A stretch of 12,441 nucleotides of DNA from DATGLW01 sp035293965 (GTDB taxonomy: Bacteria; Actinomycetota; Acidimicrobiia; Acidimicrobiales; RAAP-2): the NCBI GenBank assembly GCA_035293965.1, contig DATGLW010000084.1, positions 1 through 12,441 on the forward strand. The letters are read 5' to 3'. The notes below the pieces were generated by a model. That model was not told the origin of the DNA, ran no database searches, and was given only the letters and a program-made list of their open reading frames with translations. The translations under genes and the position numbers were made by a program. Of the stretch, positions 1 to 6,623 are shown in pieces (positions within the stretch are counted from its first letter, which is position 1; every line of letters begins with the position of its first letter).

Positions 1-536
1 CGGGCCACGAAGTCGACCGGCAGCTCGTCGGCCGACAGGGTGGTGGCCGTGCCGAGGTGCGTCGCCATCGTGCGCTCCGCGTCGCCGGTCACGAGCACCA
101 GGCTGCGGCCCGTGCCGACGAGCTCCTCGTTGCCGCCGTCGGGCCGGGCCACCACCGGGTGGAACTCCACCCCGATGGCCCGGATGTCGTGCGTGAACAC
201 CGCCCCCACGTCGTCGTCGGCAACCTTGCCCACGAAGCCCGCGCGCCCGCCGAGCGCCGCCACCCCCGCCATCGTGTTGGCCGCCGAGCCGCCGGACACC
301 TCGACGGCGGGGCCCATGGCGGCGTAGATCTCGCGTGCCCTCGCCAGGTCGACGAGCTCCATCGACCCCTTGACGAGCCCCGCGGCGGCGAGGACGTCGT
401 CGCCGGCGACGGCCACCACGTCGACCAGCGCGTTGCCGATGCCGACGACGTCGAGGGGCTGGGCCTCCGGGCCGCCCCCGGGAGCCGCGGCATCGAGGTG
501 GCCGGGCGCACGGGCGGCGGGGGGCGGCGGGGGCAC
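1..536 (-). CDS. PfkB-family carbohydrate kinase, adenosine-kinase-like (5' part only)
   Basis: Partial gene: 178 codons are in the window and the frame is still open at position 1, so the C-terminal half with the catalytic Asp/anion-hole signature is missing. The family phosphorylates a sugar or nucleoside hydroxyl with ATP in the cytoplasm. Visible motifs are the beta-strand DVVGIGNALVDV (residues 29-40), KGSMELVD (56-63), and the first PfkB signature EVSGGSAANT (79-88), followed by GGRAGFVGKVADDDVG. This order matches the bacterial proteins annotated as adenosine kinase better than ribokinase or fructokinase. The start is taken as GTG at 536, because a TACCCT -10 box ends 8 bases upstream and no ATG lies between it and the conserved region. 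This gives an unusual Pro/Ala/Gly-rich leader of about 27 residues. The gene diverges from the aminopeptidase gene. The family is confident, the nucleoside substrate is inferred. Confidence 0.88.
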   Translation of the reverse strand, partial: MPPPPPAARAPGHLDAAAPGGGPEAQPLDVVGIGNALVDVVAVAGDDVLAAAGLVKGSMELVDLARAREIYAAMGPAVEVSGGSAANTMAGVAALGGRAGFVGKVADDDVGAVFTHDIRAIGVEFHPVVARPDGGNEELVGTGRSLVLVTGDAERTMATHLGTATTLSADELPVDFVA

Positions 537-544
537 GACGCGAG

Positions 545-550
545 AGGGTA
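545..550 (-). promoter_or_regulatory. -10 element of the PfkB kinase gene (leaderless type)
   Basis: TACCCT read on the minus strand, fitting the TANNNT -10 pattern. Eight bases separate it from the GTG at 536, the distance expected if transcription starts at the start codon itself. No good -35 hexamer is seen about 17 bases upstream, which is common for this promoter type in actinobacteria. Confidence 0.45.
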
Positions 551-566
551 GCCGCAGCCCCGGCAG

Positions 567-572
567 TAGCCT
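567..572 (+). promoter_or_regulatory. -10 element of the M1 aminopeptidase gene (leaderless type)
   Basis: TAGCCT fits TANNNT and ends 7 bases before the ATG at 580, so the transcript probably begins at or next to the start codon. The G run directly before the ATG is too close to act as a ribosome binding site. The box lies only 16 bases from the opposing -10 of the kinase gene. Confidence 0.5.
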
Positions 573-579
573 GCGGGGG

Positions 580-3189
580 ATGCCCAGCCCGCTTCCCGAA
601 CAGGTCCAGGCCACCGCGGTGCCCGCCGAGGCGTACCGCCTCCCCAGGACCGTCGAGCCCCTCACCTACCGGCTGACGCTCGAGCCCGACCTCGCCGCGG
701 CCACCTTCACCGGCACCGTCGAGATCGATCTCGCCGTCCACGAGGCCTGCGACTCGGTGGTGTGCAACGCCGCCGAGCTGACGGTGACCGACGCCGAGCT
801 CGCGCCGGCCGGGCGCCCCCCCCTCACCGCGCGCGTCGAGCTGGAGGGCGCCACCGAGCGGGTTCGCTTCGTGACCGACGAGCCCGTGCCGGCGGGGCCG
901 GCCACGCTGCGCTGCCGGTTCTCGGGCGTCCTCAACGACAAGCTGCGCGGCTTCTACCGAAGCACCTTCACCGACGTCGACGGCGTGGCCCGGACCATCG
1001 CCACCACCCAGATGGAGAGCACCGACGCCCGCCGTGCCTTCCCGTGCTGGGACGAGCCGGACCGCAAGGCGGTCTTCGAGGTCACCTTGGTCGTCGACCC
1101 GACCCTCGCCGCGTACTCGAACTCGCCGGTCGCCAGCGAGTCGTTCGACGCCGACGGGCGGCGCCGCGTGCGGTTCGCCCCGACCATGAAGATGTCGACG
1201 TACCTCGTCGCCTTCGTCGTCGGCCCCCTCGAGGCGACCGAGCCCGTGGACGTCGACGGCGTGCCGGTGCGGATCGTGCACGCCCCCGGCAAGGGGCACC
1301 TGTGCGACTTCGCCCTCGAGGTGGCAGCCCACGCCCTGCGGTTCTTCGCCGACTACTTCGACATCCCGTACCCGGCCGACAAGCTCGACCTGGTCGCCAT
1401 CCCCGATTTCGCCTTCGGCGCCATGGAGAACCTCGGCTGCGTGACCTTCCGCGAGACCGCGCTGCTCGTCGACCCCAAGGCCGCCGCCCGCACCGAGCTC
1501 GAGCGGGTGGCCGACGTCGTCGCCCACGAGATCGCCCACATGTGGTTCGGCGACCTCGTCACGATGGGCTGGTGGGAGGGGATCTGGCTCAACGAGGCCT
1601 TCGCCACCTTCATGGAGGTGCTCTGCGTCGACGCCTTCCGGCCTGCCTGGCAGCGCTGGGTCAGCTTCGGGCTCGAGCGGGAGGCAGCCCTGGCGGTCGA
1701 CGGCCTGCACACCACCAGGCCCATCGAGTACCCGGTGGGGTCGCCCGAGGAGGCCGACGGCATGTTCGACGTCCTCACGTACCAGAAGGGCGGCAGCGTC
1801 CTGCGGATGCTCGAGCAGTACCTCGGCGCCCAGACCTTCCGCGACGGCGTGCGGGCGTACCTGCGGGCCCATGCGTACGCCAACACGGTCACCGCCGACC
1901 TGTGGGACGCGCTCGAGGCCGCGAGCGGCGAGCCGGTGCGGGCGGTCATGAACTCGTGGATCCTCCAGGGCGGCCACCCGCTCGTGTCGCTCGCCGAAGG
2001 GACGCTGTCCCAGCAGCCATTCACCTACGGGCCACCCCGGCCGGGCACCGCGAGCGCCGTCGGGCGCGACTGGCAGGTGCCCGTGCTCGTGCGCCGCCTG
2101 TCCGACGAGGCCGCCGAGCGCAGGCTCCTGCTCGGGCCCGATCCCGTCCGCGTCGACGGGGCGCCGGACGCGCTGATCGTGGTCAACGCCGGCGGCTGGG
2201 GCGCCTACCGGGTGCGGTACACGAGCCCGCACCTCCGCCAGCTGGCCGGCCGGCTCGCCGCGCTGGCGCCCCTCGAGCGGGCCAACCTGTTCGCCGACAC
2301 CTGGGCCGGGGTGCTCGCCGGGCACTCGAGCCTCGACGACTTCTTCGAGCTCGCCCGGGGCCTCGGTGCCGACGAGGAGCCGAGCACCTTCGCCGTGGTG
2401 GCAGGCGCCCTCGAGCTGTGCGACCGGGTCGTCGGCGAGGGCGACCGCCCGGCGCTGGCCGCAGCCACGAGGGCCCTGCTCGGGCCCCGGGCCGCCGAGC
2501 TGGGCTGGGAGCGCCGCCATGGCGAGGGCGAGCGCGTCCCCACCCTGCGGTCCCTCCTGCTCCGCACCCTCGGCACCCTCGGGGAAGACGAGGAGGTCCG
2601 CGCAGAGGCCGCCAGGCGCTTCGACGCCGCGCATCCGGGAGGGGGCGACGCAGGCGAACCGGTCGACCCCGACATCGAAGACGCCGTGCTCGCCGCCGTG
2701 GGCGCCCGCATGCGGCCCGGCGATTACGAGCGCGTCCTGGCCCGCTACCGTGCCCCGTCGACGCCCCAGGAGGAGATGCGCTACCTGATGGCGCTCGCCG
2801 CCTTCCCCGATGCCGAGCTGGCCCGTCGGACGTACCACCTGGCCCTCGACGAGGTGCGGACCCAGAACGCGCCACTGCTCCTGGCGACGCTCCTCGGCAC
2901 CCGGGTGGGGGGACCCGCCGCGTGGCCCCTGCTCGCCGAGGACTGGGCCCGGGTGCTCGACCGCTTCCCCGACAACACGCACGCCCGCATGCTCTCGGGC
3001 GTACGGCTGCTCTGTGGCGACTCGGCCCTCGCCACGGCCGTGACCGACTTCCTCCACGCCCATCCGGTCCGCACCGGCCAGCGGACGGTCGAGCAGACCC
3101 TCGAGCGCCTGTGGGTCAACGTGGCCTTCGGCGAGCGAGTGCGCCCGACGCTCGGCGCCACCCTCCGCCAGGTGGCGGGGTCGTCCTGA
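580..3189 (+). CDS. pepN: M1-family zinc aminopeptidase (PepN/ERAP-type)
   Basis: 869-residue cytoplasmic metallopeptidase that removes N-terminal residues from peptides, a late step of protein turnover. The exopeptidase signature GAMEN is at residues 280-284. The zinc site HEIAH is at 316-320, with the third ligand E339 in WLNEAFA, exactly the HEXXH-X18-E spacing of family M1. The transition-state tyrosine is probably Y401 in TYQKGG. The N-terminal beta domain covers about residues 20-215. An ERAP1_C-like helical domain begins near residue 536 (NAGGWGAYRVRY) and fills the C-terminus. Length and domain order fit actinobacterial PepN. ATG 580 was chosen because the frame upstream of it (from 370) overlaps the divergent kinase and lacks M1 similarity, and because a -10 box lies 7 bases before it. 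The next gene starts 61 bases after the stop. All catalytic residues are present. Confidence 0.95.
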   Translation: MPSPLPEQVQATAVPAEAYRLPRTVEPLTYRLTLEPDLAAATFTGTVEIDLAVHEACDSVVCNAAELTVTDAELAPAGRPPLTARVELEGATERVRFVTDEPVPAGPATLRCRFSGVLNDKLRGFYRSTFTDVDGVARTIATTQMESTDARRAFPCWDEPDRKAVFEVTLVVDPTLAAYSNSPVASESFDADGRRRVRFAPTMKMSTYLVAFVVGPLEATEPVDVDGVPVRIVHAPGKGHLCDFALEVAAHALRFFADYFDIPYPADKLDLVAIPDFAFGAMENLGCVTFRETALLVDPKAAARTELERVADVVAHEIAHMWFGDLVTMGWWEGIWLNEAFATFMEVLCVDAFRPAWQRWVSFGLEREAALAVDGLHTTRPIEYPVGSPEEADGMFDVLTYQKGGSVLRMLEQYLGAQTFRDGVRAYLRAHAYANTVTADLWDALEAASGEPVRAVMNSWILQGGHPLVSLAEGTLSQQPFTYGPPRPGTASAVGRDWQVPVLVRRLSDEAAERRLLLGPDPVRVDGAPDALIVVNAGGWGAYRVRYTSPHLRQLAGRLAALAPLERANLFADTWAGVLAGHSSLDDFFELARGLGADEEPSTFAVVAGALELCDRVVGEGDRPALAAATRALLGPRAAELGWERRHGEGERVPTLRSLLLRTLGTLGEDEEVRAEAARRFDAAHPGGGDAGEPVDPDIEDAVLAAVGARMRPGDYERVLARYRAPSTPQEEMRYLMALAAFPDAELARRTYHLALDEVRTQNAPLLLATLLGTRVGGPAAWPLLAEDWARVLDRFPDNTHARMLSGVRLLCGDSALATAVTDFLHAHPVRTGQRTVEQTLERLWVNVAFGERVRPTLGATLRQVAGSS

Positions 3190-3250
3190 GCGGGATCCGC
3201 CCGGAGCGAGCCCCCGGGCCCGTGGCTGGCACCGCGGGGACGGTGGGCCA

Positions 3251-3859
3251 GTGAGCGCCGGAGTGGTCGCGGCGGTGCTGGCGCTCGTGTTCGTGGCCGA
3301 GCTGCCGGACAAGACGATGATCGCCACCCTGGTGATGGGCAGCCGTGGCCGCCCCCGGCCGGTGTGGGCCGGCGCGTCGGCGGCCTTCGTCCTCCACGCC
3401 GCGCTGGCGGTCACGGCCGGCCGGCTCCTGCTGCTCCTCCCCCACCGCACGGTCGAGCTCGTCGTGACGGTGCTGTTCCTGGCCGGCGCCGCCTACCTCT
3501 TGGTCGTCTCCGAGGCCACCGAGGAGGCGCGCGGCGAGCAGGAGGCGCGCGGCGAGGAGCGGCTGGCCGCCGGAGGACTGCCGAGCCCGTGGCGCCTGGC
3601 CGCCGGCGCGTTCGCCGTCATCGCCGTGGGCGAGTTCGGCGACCTCACCCAGCTGCTGCTCGTCAACCTCGTCGGCCGGTACCACGAGCCGTGGGCGGTG
3701 TTCACGGGCGGGGCCCTCGGCCTCGTGGCCGCGGCCGGCCTCGCGTCCTTCGGCGGCCGCGGCCTGGTCAAGGTCGTGCCACTCGGGATCGTGCGGCGGG
3801 GCGCCGGGCTCTTGCTCGCAGGCTTCGGGGCCTACGGTGTCTACACACTCGTCGCGTGA
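3251..3859 (+). CDS. Gdt1/UPF0016 (TMEM165-like) family membrane transporter
   Basis: 202-residue integral membrane protein with about six hydrophobic segments in two similar halves. The family exports Mn2+ or Ca2+ from the cytosol through a pair of conserved E-x-G-D-[KR]-[ST] motifs. Here the first is ELPDKT (residues 17-22) in helix 1 and the second is EFGDLT (about 130-135) in helix 4. Both keep the acidic pair but each departs from consensus at one position (P for G, L for K/R). The two halves are joined by a charged loop carrying a tandem EARGEQ/EARGEE repeat. Start is GTG 3251; a GGGGA about 10 bases upstream is only a weak ribosome binding site, and no better start exists before the first motif. 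The methyltransferase gene follows after 4 bases, so the two are probably co-transcribed. Family confident, ion inferred. Confidence 0.88.
   Translation: MSAGVVAAVLALVFVAELPDKTMIATLVMGSRGRPRPVWAGASAAFVLHAALAVTAGRLLLLLPHRTVELVVTVLFLAGAAYLLVVSEATEEARGEQEARGEERLAAGGLPSPWRLAAGAFAVIAVGEFGDLTQLLLVNLVGRYHEPWAVFTGGALGLVAAAGLASFGGRGLVKVVPLGIVRRGAGLLLAGFGAYGVYTLVA
3524..3556 (+). repeat. 15-bp direct repeat, 18-bp period, inside the Gdt1-family gene
   Basis: GAGGCGCGCGGCGAG occurs at 3524-3538 and again at 3542-3556. It encodes the duplicated EARGE unit in the loop between the two halves of the transporter, where length changes should be tolerated. It looks like an in-frame slippage duplication. Confidence 0.85.
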
Positions 3860-3863
3860 CGCC

Positions 3864-4583
3864 ATGACGCCCGACCCCGGACCGCGACCCGAGCGCCCCG
3901 GGTCGCCCGGGTCGCGCCCACCTGCCGTGGGCCGCCTCGGCGAGGTGGTGGCCCTCGCCCGCGACACCCGCGGCTTCATGCCCGACGACGAGGGGCTGGC
4001 GCTGCTCCGGGCCGGCCTGCGGGCAGGATCGGTCGCGCGCCCCGGCGGGGGCCGGGCGGTGTTCGTCGAGATCGGGGCCTGGTGCGGCAAGTCCAGCCTC
4101 TACCTCGGGGCGGCAGCCGAGGCCACCGGCGCCGTGCTCTTCAGCGTCGACCACCACCGCGGCTCGGAGGAGAACCAACCCGGCTGGCCCTACCACGAGC
4201 CCGACCTCGTCGACCCCGACGACGGCCGCATCGACACCCTCCCCCACTGGCGGCGCGCCATAGCCAGGGCCGGCCTCGAGGCGTCGGTGGTGGGGATCGT
4301 GGGCGACTCGCCCACGGTCGCCTCGTGCTGGTCGACCCCCCTGGCCCTGTGCTTCGTCGACGGTGGCCACGGCAGCGAGCCGGCATGGGCCGACTACCGG
4401 GGATGGGCACCCCACGTCGCGGTGGACGGCCTGCTCGCCATCCACGACGTGTTCCCCGATCCGGCAGACGGCGGCCGTCCCCCCTACGAGCTGTGGGCCC
4501 ACGCCCTCGCCTCGGGCCAGTGGGTCGAGGAGGCGGCGTGCGGCAGCCTGCGCGTGCTCAGGCGGGTGGCGCCGCCCCGCTGA
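3864..4583 (+). CDS. Class I SAM-dependent methyltransferase (Methyltransf_24-like)
   Basis: 239-residue soluble protein with a Rossmann methyltransferase core. The SAM-binding motif I is VEIGAWCGKSSLYLG, with E69, G71, G75 and S77 in the E-x-G-x-x-x-G-x-S pattern. The end of strand 2 is FSVDHH, an acidic residue after strand 4 lies in FVDGGHG (D166-H169), and strand 5 gives AIHDVFPDP (H194, D195). The DGGH and HD motifs resemble those of metal-assisted O-methyltransferases and sugar-modifying Methyltransf_24 proteins. The substrate is unknown. ATG 3864 is preferred over GTG 3837, which would overlap the transporter gene by 23 bases and add nine unconserved residues. The gene starts 4 bases after the transporter stop. 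Its last 26 bases overlap the end of the convergent toroid gene. It is likely a functional partner of the glycosyltransferase cluster on the other strand, by inference. Confidence 0.85.
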   Translation: MTPDPGPRPERPGSPGSRPPAVGRLGEVVALARDTRGFMPDDEGLALLRAGLRAGSVARPGGGRAVFVEIGAWCGKSSLYLGAAAEATGAVLFSVDHHRGSEENQPGWPYHEPDLVDPDDGRIDTLPHWRRAIARAGLEASVVGIVGDSPTVASCWSTPLALCFVDGGHGSEPAWADYRGWAPHVAVDGLLAIHDVFPDPADGGRPPYELWAHALASGQWVEEAACGSLRVLRRVAPPR

Positions 4584-5796
4584 AGTCGAGAGCCGGCGCC
4601 GGGCACCGCCCGCCGGGCTCGCAGGCAGACGACGAGAGGTCGACCACGGCCGGCAACCCCTCCCCCCGGAACAGCCCCGCCGCCGGGCTGGCGTCGGCCA
4701 GGGCATCGGCGGCCAGCACCATGGCGGCGGCCGTGTAGGTGGTGCGCTCCCCCGCGGGGAAGGTCGCCCGGCTGGGGAAGACGAGCCCGGTCCAGTAGGA
4801 GCCGTCGGCGAGCCGCAACTCCTGGCCGGCCGCGAACAGCTCGAGGGCCGTGGCGTGCATGCCCAGGGCCTCGAGCGCGAGCACGCACTCGGCCGTCTCG
4901 GCGGCAGTGACCCAGTCGCCGCTCGACACGCAGCGGACGCCGGCGCCGGGCAGCACGAAGGTCGACCAGTGCCGGACCAGGCGGTCGCGCCCCGGTGCGC
5001 CCTGCAGCGCGCCGCAGAGGACCGGGTAGTACCAGTCCATGGCGAACTCGTCCTTCGGGGCAAAAGACCCCTGGTGGTGGGCCACCGCGTGGCCGAGCCG
5101 CCCAGCCGCGAGCTCCCAGCCCGGTCGCTCCTCGCCCAGCGTCTCGGCCAGGGCCAGGGCGCAGCGCAGCGAGTGGTAGACGGAGGACGAGCCGGTGAGC
5201 AGGGCGTAGGCCTCCGGGACGCCGGCGGCGTCCACCGACCAGCGGACCGCCCCGTCGGGTCGCTGCCAGCGGAGCACGAACTCGATCGCCCCCTCCACCA
5301 TCGGCCACAGCTCGACCGCCAGAGTTGGGTCGCCGGTCACGAGGGTGTAGTGCCAGAGGCCTGCGGCCACGTACGCGCACACGTTCGTGTCGAGGCGCTG
5401 GTCCTTGACCGCGGTGGGCCAGTAGTAGTTGAACCAGCTGCCGTCGGCGAGCTGGCTCCGGGCGAGCCACTCGTAGGCCCTGCGAGCCTCGGCGAGGAAC
5501 CCGCACACGGTGAGGGCCATGGCCGACTCCACGTGGTTCCACGGGTCGCAGTGGCCGCCGGGGAACCAGGGGATCATCCCGTCGGGCTGCTGGACCTCGC
5601 AGATGGAGCCGGCGGTGGCGAGCACGTCGGCGGCGCTCAGCACGCCGGGCACCTCGGGGATGGCCGCGAACCCGAGCCGCGCCTCGGCGCCTGCCAGCCC
5701 GGGGCCTGCCAGCCCGGGGCCTGCCAGCCCCGTGGGCGCCACCGGCCCGGCGCCGGGGCCGCCCGGAAGACCGCCGGCACCCGTCACGCCGCTCAC
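4558..5796 (-). CDS. Alpha/alpha-toroid protein (prenyltransferase/squalene-cyclase-like or six-hairpin glycosidase-like)
   Basis: 412 residues. After a Gly/Ala/Pro-rich leader (residues 1-38, with an LAGPG repeat) the protein is a series of helical hairpins separated by turns of the form Q-x-x-D-G-x-W: QQPDGMIPW (69-77), SQLADGSWF (114-122), RWQRPDGAVRW (176-186) and RLADGSYW (328-335). Such QW-like turns occur in alpha/alpha toroids of terpene cyclases and prenyltransferases. The aromatic- and acid-rich segments GHCDPWNHVESA, DTNVCAYVAAGLW and PKDEFAMDWYYPV look equally like six-hairpin glycosidases. I do not see the DXDD motif of squalene-hopene cyclase. A carbohydrate-active role fits the glycosyltransferase two genes upstream but is inference. 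GTG 5796 forms a 4-base GTGA overlap with the stop of the methyltransferase before it, so translation is probably coupled. No signal peptide or membrane helix is visible. Confidence 0.8.
   Translation of the reverse strand: MSGVTGAGGLPGGPGAGPVAPTGLAGPGLAGPGLAGAEARLGFAAIPEVPGVLSAADVLATAGSICEVQQPDGMIPWFPGGHCDPWNHVESAMALTVCGFLAEARRAYEWLARSQLADGSWFNYYWPTAVKDQRLDTNVCAYVAAGLWHYTLVTGDPTLAVELWPMVEGAIEFVLRWQRPDGAVRWSVDAAGVPEAYALLTGSSSVYHSLRCALALAETLGEERPGWELAAGRLGHAVAHHQGSFAPKDEFAMDWYYPVLCGALQGAPGRDRLVRHWSTFVLPGAGVRCVSSGDWVTAAETAECVLALEALGMHATALELFAAGQELRLADGSYWTGLVFPSRATFPAGERTTYTAAAMVLAADALADASPAAGLFRGEGLPAVVDLSSSACEPGGRCPAPALDFSGAAPPA
5690..5734 (-). repeat. 15-bp tandem repeat near the 5' end of the toroid gene
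   Basis: On the plus strand CCTGCCAGCCCGGGG occurs at 5690-5704 and 5705-5719. A third copy at 5720-5734 matches over its first 11 bases and then diverges. The period of five codons keeps the frame and gives the LAGPG-LAGPG-LAG stretch in the low-complexity leader. It is probably a variable-length linker. Confidence 0.85.
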
Positions 5797-6623
5797 GCCG
5801 CCGCTACCGACGGGCGGGGCGCGCGCAGGTCCCGGTCACCCGGGCCGCCGGCGGCCCCGGCCGGCTCCGCGCCCCCGGCACCGCGGGCTCGGCGCTCGTG
5901 GCCCGAGCGCGCCGGCTTGGCCACGTAGAGGATCAGGCTCTTGCCGATGAGGGGAGACAGCACCCGGTCGGCCCAGCGGGTCACCCGGGGCGACCGCACG
6001 ATGTCCCACACGAGCAGGCGGTGGTACGCGGCGACCACTGGGTGCAGGTCGTCGGCGGGCCCCACCAGGCAGCGCAGCCACCAGTAGGGCGAGTGCAGCC
6101 CGTGGGCATGCCCGCTTCCTTGGGTCACCAGCCCCGCGTCGTGCAGCCGGCGCCGGAGCGTCGAGCGGCGGTAGATGCGCACGTGGCTGCCGGGCACCTC
6201 GTGGTAGGCGTCGGACAACAGCCAGTTGACGAGCTCGGGCCCGCAACGGGGCACGGTGACCGCCATGGTGCCGCCAGGCCGCAGCACGCGGTGCAGCTCC
6301 GCCATGGCTGCGACGTCGTCGACGAGGTGCTCGAGCACCTCAGCGGCCACGATGCGGTCGAACGTGTCGTCAGAGAAGGGCAGGCTCAGCGCGTCGCCGG
6401 CCACGGCACCCGCCCGGACGGAACCAGGATCGAGCTCGCCCGCCTCGACCATGGCTGCCAGGGTCGCCCGGACTGCCGCCACCTCGTCGACGCCGGCATC
6501 GAGCGCCACCACCCGGGCCCCGCGCCTGGCAGCGGCGAACGCGTGGCGGCCGAACCCGCACCCGAGGTCGAGCAAGCGGTCGCCTGGCCGCACGCCGAGG
6601 CGGTCGAAGTCCACCGTCAGCAC
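5793..6623 (-). CDS. Class I SAM-dependent methyltransferase (UbiE/Methyltransf_11-like)
   Basis: 276 residues. The SAM site reads RLLDLGCGFGRHAFAAARRG (residues 16-35, with the G-x-G-x-G glycines), the acidic residue after strand 2 is D42, GDALSLPF (76-83) is the strand 4 region, and VLEHLVDD (96-103) with HRVLRPGGTMAVTVP (111-125) completes a Methyltransf_11 fold. The tail from about residue 240 is Gly/Ala/Arg-rich and probably disordered. GTG 6623 is chosen because GGAG lies 7 bases upstream of it; GTG 6614 would shorten the protein by three residues. The start overlaps the stop of the glycosyltransferase by 7 bases and the stop overlaps the toroid start by 4, so the three form a tightly coupled operon. 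The acceptor, perhaps a sugar or lipid made by the neighbours, is unknown. An open frame continues upstream to 8138 but is only the shadow of the glycosyltransferase gene. Confidence 0.87.
   Translation of the reverse strand: MLTVDFDRLGVRPGDRLLDLGCGFGRHAFAAARRGARVVALDAGVDEVAAVRATLAAMVEAGELDPGSVRAGAVAGDALSLPFSDDTFDRIVAAEVLEHLVDDVAAMAELHRVLRPGGTMAVTVPRCGPELVNWLLSDAYHEVPGSHVRIYRRSTLRRRLHDAGLVTQGSGHAHGLHSPYWWLRCLVGPADDLHPVVAAYHRLLVWDIVRSPRVTRWADRVLSPLIGKSLILYVAKPARSGHERRARGAGGAEPAGAAGGPGDRDLRAPRPSVAAA

Noticed and set aside
370..579. In-frame extension of the aminopeptidase upstream of 580
   Set aside because: It overlaps the divergent kinase gene, has no similarity to M1 enzymes, and a -10 box lies 7 bases before ATG 580.
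3190..3250. Possible terminator between the aminopeptidase and transporter genes
   Set aside because: Only a 4-bp stem (GCGG/CCGC) and general GC richness are visible, not enough to call.
762..3254. 830-codon open frame on the plus strand within the aminopeptidase gene
   Set aside because: Arg/Pro/Ala-rich +1-phase shadow of pepN, whose own frame has every M1 motif.
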